Shown: piece by piece, positions 1 to 11,723 of the stretch
How the letters are laid out: every line of letters starts with the position of its first letter
Position numbering within the stretch: the stretch's first letter is position 1
Made by a program: the position numbers and the translations under genes
The notes under the pieces: model-generated
Told to the model about the DNA's origin: nothing
The model's input: the letters and a program-made list of their open reading frames with translations, nothing else
The model's database searches: none
Assembly (NCBI GenBank): GCA_014871385.1
Contig: CM026426.1
Span: 23,959,437-24,023,436 of the forward strand
Direction of reading: 5' to 3'
Length of the DNA: 64,000 bases
Source of the DNA: Ceratodon purpureus
Taxonomy: Eukaryota > Streptophyta > Bryopsida > Pseudoditrichales > Ditrichaceae

Positions 1-1919
1 GTCAAAGAAAACCAAGAAATCCGAGGAGCAGCGAAAAGAGGTAGTCCTAGATGAAAAGAATTCACTATTCACAGACCTTGAGGTGGTCCAGCAGAGCATG
101 GTAATCTTTTATGGCATCACAAGATCTGGTATGCATTCTCTTCTGATCTTGTTAGTGCCTAGGTGAATGTCCTTTTGGTGTCAGCAACCGCATTGAGGGT
201 CGACAACAAAGGAAACTAATGTGATTGCATCAGACAGTCATTCTCACTTAAGGAGATTTTTGCAGAGTTGGAAGGGGCTTCGATGATCTTTGTCCTCAAA
301 TTGGACGAGGCAGAGATTGTGAACGGAAAAAAACTTGAACATGTTAGCATCACGTTGATGAACAGGGCATTGGATGCAGACATTCACATGGACCACGAGA
401 GGTACTTCTTAGTACAATCCGAGCAAGAAATTGGGCCAGTTGCCACGTTCCAAGTCGAGAAGGAGTCCTACGATGTTTTGTCGTGGATATTTAAAAAATC
501 AAACTTACCAGTTGTAATTGCAGCACAATCAAGTGGCCAGAGACTACAAGTCCCTCGAGTTGGTGAATTCTATGTGGAGTGGCACCTTGCAGCAAACATG
601 AAGACAATTAAGTGCATGTATGGACTTCAATCTGGGCCTGCATGTGTAATGAACTGCATATACTACGACCAAAAGAGGATTAAGCCCACATTGGGGACAA
701 CAAGTCAGGCAAATGCTGCCATCAAAAGCCGCGGTAAATCAAACTGGGTGGGAGACCTATTTTCGAGCAGCGTATCAGAAGAACCTTGTGACATGACAAC
801 ATGTACTAGGTGAAGGCCTATCTTGCCCATTCCTTTGTATAGAGTGCACATTTGTACACTGCATGTTCAGAAGTCGTTGTCAGCGATTAGGGCTCATGGT
901 GATAACGCGGAGATTAAGAGGGACCTAAAGCTCAGTGGCAACACTGGAAAAGTGCCACAGAAACCATCTCTAATTAGCGTTGTTGCCGGCAGACTTTTTA
1001 GGCTAAGCGTTTGGTCTGGCAATGATAAGGCCTGGAAGAATATTTGTCAAGTTGAGAATAATAATACCGAAAGTGGAACTAATTGCATTGCAAAGGCTCA
1101 GATGTGGCAAGCCTTTGAAGAGGTTGTACCATATTTGACCGGATTGTTGTTGACAGTAGAGTAAAGGATGCAGTTCAAAGAAAAGATACTCAAGTTTGGA
1201 AAGGCATACTTAAAGGCCTTCAAAGATGAGCATGTTATCCACTACATGGTATGTTCTCCAATCTGTCTGTTGATGCTTTTGGTCTTTCTTCAGGGGCCGC
1301 ATACTTGACCTCAACAAGCGCCTTTTAACTTCCTTCTTGTTATTGACAGCATGTAATTGTGAGGCACTCTTCTTGGTTTGTGGATCACTATGAGAGCGTA
1401 GAAGTCTGGAGTTGCCAAGGTATGGAGAGATCACACCATCAAGCGAAGGCGGCACATCAAGCACATACAGCCCATAGTGGTGGGAAAGCCCGTACTAGTG
1501 CAATTCTGCAACAATTCCAGCATTGGTACCAAAACATACAACATCGATATAAGAAGAAATTGGAGATCGAGGGAGCAATACTTGACCCAGCTGACGAACC
1601 AAGGGCCGTAGCGGCATCCAAGAGACGCGAGCAGTGGCATCAATCAAGTGCTGCCAACGCCTGCGAGGAGTGGAGGTCGAGGATGAGGCCTGTTGGGGAA
1701 GCATATGTTATTGAAGAAGTCGTGGAGGGTGGAGGAGATGGCTTTGTGGAAGAAGAGCCGGAATGGAATGCCAATAGGGACATGGTTGGAAGTGGGGGTA
1801 AGGAAGATGAACAGAGGGACGTTGCTGGCAACGATGTGGACATCGAGGATGGTGGCAACAGTGCTCCCGGGGAGGATGTTTCCCCCGATGTTGACATTGA
1901 ACATGCTGACAGCGACTAG
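1..1919 (+). pseudogene. Transposase-like gene, copy A (decayed)
   Basis: The reading frame runs through exons at about 268-1248 and 1350-1919, with GT-AG introns at 163-267 and 1249-1349. Residues from 268 contain KLDEAEI, a VQSEQEI stretch and ANMKTIKCMYGL, then a Cys cluster (C..MNCIY) that may bind zinc. The last exon has WFVDHYESVEVWSCQGME, a Gln/His-rich stretch and an acidic tail ending at 1919. Copy B at 53997-56473 is about 80 percent similar and shows the lesions: TGA at 811-813 (copy B has TGG), a roughly 100-base deletion near 869, and TAA at 1162-1164 (copy B has CAA). I do not recognise a named family. The Cys cluster after a conserved Asp-Leu/Met-Lys and the dispersed copies suggest a DNA-transposon protein; this is inference. 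The 5' exon (1-162) does not match copy B. Confidence 0.6.
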
Positions 1920-2010
1920 AGGGCTCAGAGCCGGAGGCAAAGTTGATATGTTTTTTATTAATATACAATGTTTTGTAGAAGGGTAATGTTATAGAGAAGT
2001 AATACATTTC
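160..2010 (+). repeat. Dispersed repeat, copy A
   Basis: This stretch aligns by eye with 54617-56590 in the same orientation, from the splice donor region through a few tens of bases past the stop codon. Introns are conserved along with exons, so the duplication was of genomic DNA and not of spliced RNA. Confidence 0.8.
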
Positions 2011-2340
2011 AATTCAAATTTATCTTATAAATAGTATAGCAAAGCAAACAGTTTCATGGACGTTAAAATTGTCTTCAAATGAACACTTTCTTTTTAAATT
2101 TTTAAAAAAAAAAAAAAAAAACATCAAGGCAATTCACTATCAAAATTTATTGTTCGTTTGTTGTCATATAATTTTGGATCATATATCATTTTACTTAAGT
2201 TTTTTCATTTAATATTTCTTGGTGTATTCTACAAAACCTAAGTGGAAAGTTTCATCATTTCTTAATTGAATTTTCTTATTTCTTGTATTTTCTATTTATT
2301 GTAACATTTTTAAATTTTATGTCTCGCAATGTATTCTAAA
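2011..2340. other. AT-rich non-coding DNA
   Basis: The segment is very AT-rich, with an A18-type run near 2103. I see no gene. The matching position after copy B (56474 onward) is also AT-rich. Confidence 0.6.
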
Positions 2341-2660
2341 CAGGGTTTTCAAAATAGACGTCGGACCCGACTCCAAACGTCCCCCGTCCCGGAAGTGGCG
2401 TCCGCGAAGCTCCAGAATTACAGGGGGGTAAAAACATTTCCAACCGTACGATTGGACGATCCCGCCACGCGGCCGCATCTCAGCCGTCGGGTCGCGGGAC
2501 GGCCGCGGAGACAGCCGCGGGGTCGCCGGCGATGGCCGCCCTTCGATCCGACCGCCAATATGTGGCCGTTTTGGCCCATCGCGGCCGTCAAATGTGGGCA
2601 CCCCGCGTCGGCCGTCCGATTTCGCGGCCGTCCCCCATGCCGACTGTGGAGACGGCGGTG
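2341..2660. mobile_element. Putative hAT-like left terminus with GC-rich subterminal DNA
   Basis: 2341 begins CAGGGTTTTCA, matching CAGGGTTGTCA at 62083 where a true hAT gene follows. Both are followed by GACGTC-type repeats and a very GC-rich segment rich in GGCCG and CCGCGG. The preceding eight bases (2333-2340) would be the target duplication. I could not find a matching right end, so the extent and autonomy of the element are unknown. Confidence 0.4.
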
Positions 2661-2679
2661 GGGACGGCCGCAAGGTCGG

Positions 2680-2700
2680 CTTCCCCTATATAAGGGGAAG
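2680..2700 (+). promoter_or_regulatory. TATA box inside an inverted repeat
   Basis: TATATAA at 2687-2693 is flanked by perfect 7-base arms, CTTCCCC and GGGGAAG. It lies 275 bases upstream of the ATG of the kinase-like frame at 2975. This looks like a core promoter for that gene. Confidence 0.5.
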
Positions 2701-2820
2701 CCGCCCTCCTCATTTTTTACCTTTTCTCTCCCAATTTTGCGTGAGGCTGCTTGCTACTGGGGGGGATTGCTCCTTCTCCGTTTGGTATTCTCACCGGGAG
2801 GAAAGGGGTCACTTTGTCTA

Positions 2821-2855
<35 letters not shown>
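2821..2855 (+). repeat. Homopolymer G35 tract
   Basis: Thirty-five consecutive G residues lie between the TATA box and the first ATG at 2975, so they would fall in the 5' leader. The length should be treated with caution, since sequencing of such runs is unreliable. Confidence 0.8.
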
Positions 2856-2858
<3 letters not shown>

Positions 2859-2974
2859 TTTTGAATTTTTAAACGGTTTTTTTCAAAACCTTTCGGAATT
2901 CAATTGCTCCGATTATTTTTTGTGGAAATTGAGTGTTCATTTGGAGCTGCGTATTCGATTGCTTGAAGCCTTGA

Positions 2975-4461
2975 ATGTCTTCCACGATTTCAAAGAACAA
3001 GAAGCAGAAGATTGTAGGGGAATGGGCGGACAAATACAATGACAAACCGAATTTACGTTGCAAGGATTTTGTTACGGCATTCATCGTGGATTTTTACAAG
3101 CGGATCACCCTTGCTTCCTTGAACAGTTGTTATGTTTGGTATGAAGAAGAAGGGCCCAAGAAATTCAAGTCAGAGATGGAGCAAAAGATTATGGATCTCT
3201 TGGTGCATCCGCAATGGGATTCGGAGAGACAAAAGCCCAGTTACCTTCATTTCTTGACACAGCGTGCACATGATGCGTTATAGAATGCTCGTGACATTGT
3301 GCTTAAGTATGGAAGGGAGCATAGGGTGGGAGACGAGGCCTTCAAGGATGTTATTTCAAAGGCAGATTGCTTCCAGAGACGAATGGCGCCCCTGCGCTCA
3401 AGAAAGCATCAACGTTGCTCTGTTAAATGGTGGGATTCTCCGATTGGGAGAGAGACGAAGATCAACTGACGTAAACGGAATTTGATTCTGTTGTTAGACT
3501 ACGCAATTGTCCATTACTTGGACAAAAAAATTTAGAGAGGTGGTTATGCTACCATATGTAGGGTTTGTATCGAGGGAAACCCCGAAATCCCACCATTCTG
3601 GGAGTTTGCTGAGAAACGGCGGCTCAATTGGTCTATGAGGCCAGATTTGGCACGCGTGGACCACAACAACAAATCTCTTGCGATAAGGATTCCCCATCAT
3701 GGTGTCATCAGCTTCATGGCCATTCATCAGAGGGAGCATGTCGGATACATGTACTGGTGGAACATAGGGACCCTCCGAGCCATGCTACAGAGGGACAATG
3801 AGGTCCCGGATAACCTCCACAGTCAATACACCTTCAATATGAATCCTGAGAATAGTCTGATTCAAGGAAGGCGTCTCCGACTTTTTCGAAGTCAGCGTAC
3901 AAGGCTTGCTTGGGCACTGTGTAACATCATAGATGCTGTGCACAAGTATGGTTATCTCCACAATGACTTGTCACCGGACAACATCCTACTTCACTTTTCG
4001 GAAGATGAGTCCAAGATCTACATCGGGGTTTGTGATTGGGCTTAATGACAAAGATAGATGAGAACAGAAGGTCGCCTTGGGTTTTTGAGAGTGCCCATCA
4101 GATCGAGGAGACTATGAGAAGGCAATACTGGGTGGATCCTCGTGTGGTATACGTACACAAGGAAAGCTAAGATATTAGAATCATTCCAGATTTGACATTT
4201 GCATCGAAGGATTTTGCAATCGCGAAGATTGCGGCAAAGATCAACGGCGGCAATATGTGCACGGCATACCACGAAGCGGAGCCAGTAGAAACACGCCATT
4301 TCGAAACGATCGGAGACTTCGGTACAGTTTTTGAAAGTTATCTTGATAGAGTTTGCCAGAACAACAGGGGAACGGTGGGTGGACTCGGACATCTTATTAA
4401 CCGTTTCAGAGATACACACAACTGGCCCACTCCCAACGAGCTCTACCGCGTGGGGTACTGA
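2975..4461 (+). pseudogene. Protein-kinase-like gene, degraded
   Basis: One frame starts at ATG 2975 and continues past stops at 3281 (TAG), 3467 (TGA) and 3533 (TAG) to 4045. GGYATICRV resembles a glycine-loop region near 3540. LHNDLSPDNIL at about 3955-3990 is a kinase catalytic loop (Asp and Asn present) and VCDW at about 4030 sits where DFG is expected. At about 4040 one G is missing; restoring frame gives a downstream segment beginning LMTKIDENRR that runs, past TAA at 4167, to 4461. The N-terminal part (NKKQKIVGEWADKYND) is unfamiliar. Family knowledge: HxDxxxxN is the kinase catalytic loop. Inference: a kinase-like gene carried or captured by a transposon. It is not functional as it stands. 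Confidence 0.6.
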
Positions 4462-5371
4462 TATGGAAAGGCATATCTACCTGTTTGAATTTCTATAATT
4501 TCATAATGTTTATTTTCTTACCGGACATAGATCACAGTAGTGAATAGTTATATCTAGATTCTTAACTGTGATAAGATGTTGAAATCTCAATTTTTGTAAA
4601 TCAGTTAATATTTTGTTCATAAAGTTTATTTGCATTTGGTTCAAATCTGGCCTCGTGTACTGAGATTGGTCTATTTCTATTTCTTATATTCTTTGGAAAA
4701 AGGAATTCCTCCACACATCCACCTAAAAGTTGATAGTCTCAATTCGAATTATAAAAATGATGTGATATGTAAGTTGTAACCAATATGCTTCGTAGATTTC
4801 AGTCTTAGAAATATTAGCAAAACTATACTAAAGTTATTTTTATGAAGACAAAAGCATACGGGCCTCATAACATGATTACTCATAATCCCCGGTACCAAGT
4901 AATAGCTTCTTATATAAATATGCATCTCTCGATAAGGATCATTCATGATATTCTTATTAATTTTGAAAACATATATTCTTACTGTGCTTACGTGTCTTGA
5001 GATTTAAAATCTTCAACTAGTCATAACCCATGTCAATGGTAAGTTGTCTTTTAAAAGATAATGATATTGATAACAACGTACAGTTAGAGGACCGTCAAGA
5101 GAAGATTAAAAAGAAATATTCATTTAAAATGTCAAGACAACTACAATATAGAAGACAACACAACTACACTCTATTCCACTAATTCTATCTATTTCATTTG
5201 AAATATGTGGCACGTGCCAAATTTACTTAAGTCCATACATCTTGTACCACAACCTACGAAACTAGGTATACATTATGCTGAAAACCGTAATGTTAGGCTG
5301 AACTATGTGATGTTCACATTAATGACTCGGTACACTCCAATACTGTAGAAAGTACTACCATGCACCCCATT
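4462..5371. other. AT-rich intergenic DNA, no gene seen
   Basis: About 0.9 kb of AT-rich sequence with only short chance frames. I see no repeats or terminal inverted repeats here. Confidence 0.5.
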
Positions 5372-5901
5372 CTAATAGTCTCCCGTCCACCCTAGTCCAT
5401 TGTAGTCATATGGATGAACCCAGTTCCCATCAGTGGGGAGTTCACTTGGACCTCCTCGATCGTAGGTTTCTTGTGGCCCGTGCTCTATAGAATTTGTCAA
5501 GGCTCTCAAAAGTCTATCTCTCTCCTCCATCAATCTTTGATTATCCTGTCTAAGGTGAAACGCATGATTCTCCATCTGTTGTACATAATTTTGCCTTGTC
5601 CGCTCCAACTCTGATTCTTCCTCAAAATAGCAATCTCTTACAACTCAACTTGGAGGGTATCCAAAAGGAGGAGGTGGTACTCTGTCATTGGGATGAAGTA
5701 CGTTGCATTTTCTCCGATATTGTGATGAGTATCGTCGTTGTGATAACCTAGAGGTGGAGTAAATATACGAGGCGGAGTCTGAGAAGATGATCTGTAATCA
5801 TCTTCTGCAAAAAGGGCAAATGGCAAGGTAGCATGACCACCATATCCTCGATATGGAGGGGGAGTTGCCTAATCATCACGTCCCAGTCTTTGCGTAACAT
5901 C
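5372..5901 (-). pseudogene. 3' part of a gene split by the CACTA insertion
   Basis: Reading the minus strand from 5901, a Pro/Gly/Tyr-rich frame (ATPPPYRGYGG) follows TAG at 5869-5871 and runs to 5638. A second frame (5608-5372) encodes a short coiled coil, with heptad-like Leu/Met spacing in LRQDNQRLMEERDRLLRAL. The 5' part of the gene is at 26340-27304, beyond the transposon. Across the join the two halves are one base out of frame after removal of one TCT duplicate, so another indel exists. Function is unknown. Confidence 0.5.
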
Positions 5902-5904
5902 TCT

Positions 5905-6040
5905 CACTAGTAGAAACATTGGAAACAATGACCCAATTAGTGACCCAAAACCGAGTCATTTTGGACCGTTTGATTAGGAAATGACCTAGGAAGTTTGGGT
6001 CATTCCGGACCGGTCATTCTCTGCACTGGGTCATTCCGGA
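5905..6040. repeat. Left subterminal repeats of the CACTA element
   Basis: GGGTCATT or its complement occurs at 5927-5934, 5980-5986 (AATGACC), 5997-6004, 6012-6018 (GGTCATT) and 6028-6035. In En/Spm elements such clustered short motifs are TnpA binding sites; that role here is inference. Confidence 0.7.
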
Positions 6041-6770
6041 CTATTTTACGCCAGGCGCCAGCGGCTTAATCGGATGGACTCGCAGTTCATAGATGAGCTC
6101 TACATGAACAGGTCGTAATCTACATGGTTATGCGACTTTCCCTTCTCAACGAAGATGACGCATTCATCCTCGTATGTACCCAGCACATACTCTTTTGAGT
6201 TCTACTTAATCTTCTATACTTCTGCAGATTTTTGTCAAGTTCACCATTCTTCCAGCTTCGTCGTTGTTTAATTGCTCAGCAACACGCGTTGAAGTGTGTG
6301 TGCTCTTTACTGGATGGTATGACCGATCTTGACTTACAATCCGTCAAATAAAATGCTCACACGTTAATGTTCGGATACAATACACTGCGATTCCAAATCA
6401 ACGACAGAGAACTGAAGCATCGGGGCTTGTTCCGTTCACACACGTGTACGTCTAAGAGGACTCCAAATATACAAGCTTCAGGAACAATAATTCTGAAACA
6501 AATTGTATCCAATTGCATTAAAACAGAGTAATCATGTAGTGATTACTGGTACATGGATTATGCCTTTATGACGACTAAATGCTGGTCATAGCACTTTGCA
6601 ATTGCCACCTGTGATGGGTACGCAGATCTTATATCCCTCTGGAAATCCCATATGCACAGGTGAACCGTGAATTCACTTGCATTCTTTGGCAAGATGTTTA
6701 CTCCCGTAATATTGACACCGGACATCGTAGTCCAGTTAATCAGTCTGCATGTACTATCCCACCGAGTACT

Positions 6771-9700
6771 TCATTTCTCCAACATGGTGACCTCCCTTGC
6801 CCATAGTACGCTGGACCCTATTGCATCTTCTAAATTGAACTGCTCCGCCTCTTCAACTGGAACCATTAGTGGTTGGTTCACAGACACCTTCTCCAATGTG
6901 ACACGTACGAACTGCAAAGGTATGGGTTTCCCGTGGAAAACACCTGCTCCTCCCAATGCCATTATAGTTCCGCTTGCAACGGTTATCTCCGGATACAGAG
7001 TATTAGACAACTTCACTTTGTCGCCAACCTGAAACAGCATCATGAACCACTTATGGACATGTGAAATAAAATAAAATACTTTCGCCGACAATTGTGCATT
7101 TTACGACGTGTTATAGTTGATAACTTACGTAAAATTATGAACAAATAGCTAGTGCATCACCGTTTTAAAAGCACTCACCTCCATGTTAGGACGACGTCTT
7201 GTACCCTGGGAAGTAGACTGTTCAGTTCCTTTCTGCACACAGTCGATTATGTTGGGGTAAGAACATGTACAATTCACATCTCCGGAAAACCGCTCAAAAA
7301 ATACAACGCACTTGTCGAACAAAGTAAGTAAGATCATGAGCAACTTTCTTACAGTACAAGCCGAAGTTTCTGATCATTAGCAGAAATTTCAGAAGGATGC
7401 ATACATTGTTTAGCATGTCATTTTCAAATTAAAATTAACGCATTATAATACTAGTTCCAAAGAATACATTCCTGTAAATGATCAAATCTTCATTTTAGAT
7501 TAAGCATATCCTTTGTCACTTATGGATACAATATTTTCAAAGCATATAAAACGAGTATTATCAGAGTAAACAATATTCAACTCCCTATTATCTGATCTCC
7601 ATTTGAAACTTACGATGTAATCCTGGAAACCATCGATGGTACATCAGAGACCTAACCAATACATTAGAAATGGTATCAACTAACCTGCTGTATTTTAAGT
7701 GTCTAACATTCTTGAACGGTAGTATTCTTAATTCCCTGCGTACGTTGAGATTCTTAAAAGTTAGTCAAGCTGAATTCAATTTAGTGACATTCCCCACTTC
7801 TAAATCGTGGATAATCTACAAAAACGAAACGAATGATATGTAACTGACCATTACGTTTTTTAACATTTGATGTACGAATCAATTTTCCCGAAGTGATTCC
7901 ATGGTATCATCTAAAAACATGTACAAAATTAAAACCACAAGCCTGCCGAAAAAAACACCGAATACGGCAAACTCATCTTACAACAAACATTTTAATTTAG
8001 TTTTGAAATACAGACTCGTTCGCGTACTCAACGATGTTCGGCAGTACTGAGTAGATAAACAACCGGGGTAACTCAATATTGCATACTCAATGCAAAACAT
8101 CACTACAGTCGAAGGACCACGAAAACAATCTGCGTAACATTTTAAAATTATACTAACGTAGTTGATGATGTCTACTTCGTGGAATGAATTCTATTGAACC
8201 GTCATTGTTTACTTTATTTATGCCAGGGTACATTACTGTAATAAGTGTTAAATCCTTCAGTGAGTCGTTACTTATTACAGGAAAGTTAAAAGACACATGA
8301 AACGACGAGGGATGAGATAATTAGAATTCAATACTCACCTCGACAACAACTCTACTGGGATTGTCTTCGACATCTCGATTACGTGTAACAGGAGGTTGTT
8401 TCTGTCAACAATGTTCACGTATTAGATGAATCACGTGCAAAGATGTTTATTACTTGATATTATGTTCTACAACGGTATAATAAACATAAACAATGGAAAC
8501 GAACTCTGCAGACGAAGTAAATCCCAACTAGTAAGAAATATATACCACATAAACAATGGCAAACATCTGTGTTTCAAGCCCTTTAAATTACCTACAATCG
8601 AAAAAAACACAATTTCTAGTAAACCAATACTAGAAATACGAGAAGTCCTTATATGAACCTCAATGTATTGTTGTGAATGAACAAGGTGCAGGTTCATCAC
8701 ATTTTGAGATATCAAAATTATATGAATTAGTAAATAATCCAGTACATAATCACGTTCATAGAAATTTATAACTTGTTCGCGACTAGCTAAATAACTACAA
8801 GACACAGATATACTACCACCAGTGCCTAAAGACAGTGTGTCCCCATCCATTGTACAGAAACAATTCAATTGACGTTGTGGCATGAAGGTCGTCGTCTCCA
8901 ACAACAACTCACTCAGTCAGTCAGAAAACAATACGCTGTACCTACCTCCTGCAGGAAGTGGTTGACCTTAACATTCCGAAGCTTCATTGCAACATCTTCT
9001 TCTTTTTCTTCTTCAGACCTTTTGCATAATCTGTCCCACTAGCGTTCACTACTTCCGATGCCGCTGGAATTCCCTACCATAGTGGCAGGAGGATGGACAT
9101 CGTTATACGTCGATTCACCTAGGTTCGTACTCCCCGTCCGCGGTAACTTCGCAGACTCTGTGCCATCGGAGCTTGGGAAACTACTAATGAATGATTGTAG
9201 CATTGTTTGAATGCCGAGATTAGTTTTCATAACATCTCCAAGCATCCGTCGAGTCTCCACTTGGTTTTTCTCCATTGCGGTCAATCTCTGAGAGTTTTTC
9301 TTCTCCATTTCCTGAACAGCTTTCTATCTCATCAATTCAGTAGTTTTATCTGCATCGCTTAATGTTGTTATCCTCGACAACAATGCTGATTGAAATAAGA
9401 TACTTTTGAACAAACAGACGTTACGGAAGGTTACGAGATTTTGTCACTTTAACAGAATTACTAAAATTCTTTTGTAACATATCAACTCGCCGTTATAATA
9501 AATCCAGAGTAATCCGTGAAAGTTTAAAACAAGAACAAACAATTCGCGAGTGCTGAAAACTTCAAAGACAAGATGGACTGAAACAAACGGATACGGGTGT
9601 CGATGCACGTACGGAGGTGTTTGGATTCTCTTTTGCGGACCTTATTTCATTCCCAACGTCTGTAACGCCAGGAGAATTCTCTATCTCATTCCTTTGCATA

Positions 9701-11723
9701 AAGAATGAAAGCTGACATATACATGTATTTCGACAAAGAAACAGTCATGCATCGAGAGCTATTACATCAAAGAGCGTACCGTCATTGGTATATCGCTAAA
9801 CATACAAGTGGATTAAAAGTACATAAGTTCAGGTTTAGTGCTAACCAGTTTTGCAGCCTTTCCATTATAACCTAGACGTCCAACACGAGGGTTTCGAACT
9901 ACCTTCTTCCTCTTTTCGATCATCCTCTCGGATTCCTCTTTTGAACTGGGTGTATCCCAATGTTTTTTCATTGCGTCCCACTCTTTCTCTAAATACTTTG
10001 GGGGGGCTTTCAATTTCCCAGCATGTCGCCTTTTTATTCGCTCTCGATCTTTCCGCATCCACGTCTTCACCATCTTGTCCATCGCTGCATCCGGTACCTC
10101 GTGATCCAAGAACTCAAACTTCTTCTCCAATGCCTCGCGCAATTTGATTTTTTAATCTTCGTATTGGTCTTCATACTTGATCAGACTCATGTCCAACATG
10201 CGCAGAGTTAGGTTGCGAATATATTCATGCCACTTGAGATGACCTGCGCACGCACTGTCAATTATTCCAGAAGGTTTTACCTGCACTGTGGACGGCGGAA
10301 GTCCAGCGACCTCCCTTTTTCTTGTAGCCTCGTCGGCATCCCGTTTGCTAGCTCTCCTGATCCTTTTCTTAAACGAATCCTCTTTCAGGGACAAAGATTG
10401 AGACTCCGAATCCCTCTCCTTCCCTTCGTTACCTGCTCTCTGTAATTCAGTGGTATTAGACCGACGGTTCACCTGTAGAAAGTTCCAATTCATCGGGAAA
10501 TTAGTTTGTGGTAGTCCAGAAAACATGTTCCTCATCTCCTGACAAGAGGAAGCCCGCGGTACAGGCATCCAGAAACAACGAGGAGCAACAGGCATCTGCA
10601 TAGGGTTTGTTGTAGGAATATGAGAATCTGCTTCAGGTCAAGTATAAGTCGAATTGACTCCGCGGGAGGCATGCAAGGAAGTATTGTCCTGACGTACTCC
10701 TTGACCAGAATCACCATATGTTTTGCCGACTCTCCGTCCTTTCGCATTTCGGGTTCTATCACTGATGCCGGTGGGACGTAAACCCCGTCCATCTTCAGAG
10801 TCATTAGATTGTGAATCGCTTTCACCATCCTCAATTGGGTCAAAATCGTCTGATAACAAGGAAAAAAACAGTATTATATGCTATGTTGTTGATCAAAGAT
10901 TAAAAGTCACCGTAAGGCATTTCTAATAGAAAACCCTAAAAAATTGAACATCTAAGACTGTTACATCTTTTTCTATAAGTGTAGCAAGAAATGAACAAGA
11001 ATTAGCACATCAAGGTCGTTTTTTCATGCACTGCTACGACCAAATTTGAACATTGGCTAAAGTCCGCAGTAAAAACGGATGTCTGAAATGCCATCTTCGA
11101 AATGCGAAATTAGGGAGACTCAAAAGTTGTGTAAATTGCTTACCTGATGGCTCACTGCCAGATGATTTACCGTCATCTTCTTCTTCAGATTTGTCCATAC
11201 GCTGGCCATCAACGTTTACTTTGTTGCCCTCACAGTTGTTAGATTGATTTCTTTGAAGACGACTACTTCGTCGACTGGGTCCACCTTCCTCACGGATTTT
11301 CCTCTTCTTAGCGGCTTGCTTGTTCCCTCGCAACGACGAATACCTGTAGGAAACCAGACCTACAACAAAATTTGAAGCAACGATGACCCTTCATCAACAA
11401 TGTCGAGAATATATATGGGAAGACGATCGGAACAGCGCCCTAAGTTCTTCACCAAGAGAACAATACCAAGAGCTGAAATCTCAACCGTCGACTAAGACAC
11501 GTGTCAGCAATCCACGGGTGCTGTCGATGCACATCTAGGGTTAATAGGGAGGAAGGGAAGAGACTTACAATGACTTCGCTAAGTCGACGGTGGGTTGTAA
11601 AAAAGCATTGTTACTCGCGATTCTCGAGGCACGCTCCATCTCGTACTCGTTCATCTCCTCTTGGTCCTCCTCTAATTCCGTACTGTTGTTCGTGTCTTCG
11701 TCGTGTAGGTCTGTGCGGGACAT
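6771..11723 (-). pseudogene. TnpA-like / Transposase_24-type CACTA gene
   Basis: Minus-strand exons with GT-AG borders are 11723-11569, 11343-11144, 10849-9846, about 9370-8946, 8401-8339, 7237-7177 and 7030-6771; one more near 8900 is uncertain. Exon 1 encodes an acidic start (MSRTDLHDED) and YEMERASRIASN; exon 2 a basic segment with RRSSRL, common in plant CACTA proteins. Exon 3 contains EKEWDAMKKHWDTPSSKEES, like the W...W.TP core of Transposase_24. The next exon is a short coiled coil (MEKNQVETRRMLGDVM). The last exon ends with NLEDAIGSSVLW, like plant CACTA C-termini. In-frame stops are TGA 10638, TAA 10152, TAG 9324 and TAG 9039. Role by family: binds subterminal repeats and assists transposition. 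The gene diverges from the TnpD gene. Confidence 0.7.

Noticed and set aside
2329..3042. A 237-codon plus-strand frame
   Set aside because: It spans the transposon terminus, TATA box and G35 tract, and its protein is low complexity; the promoter reading is better.
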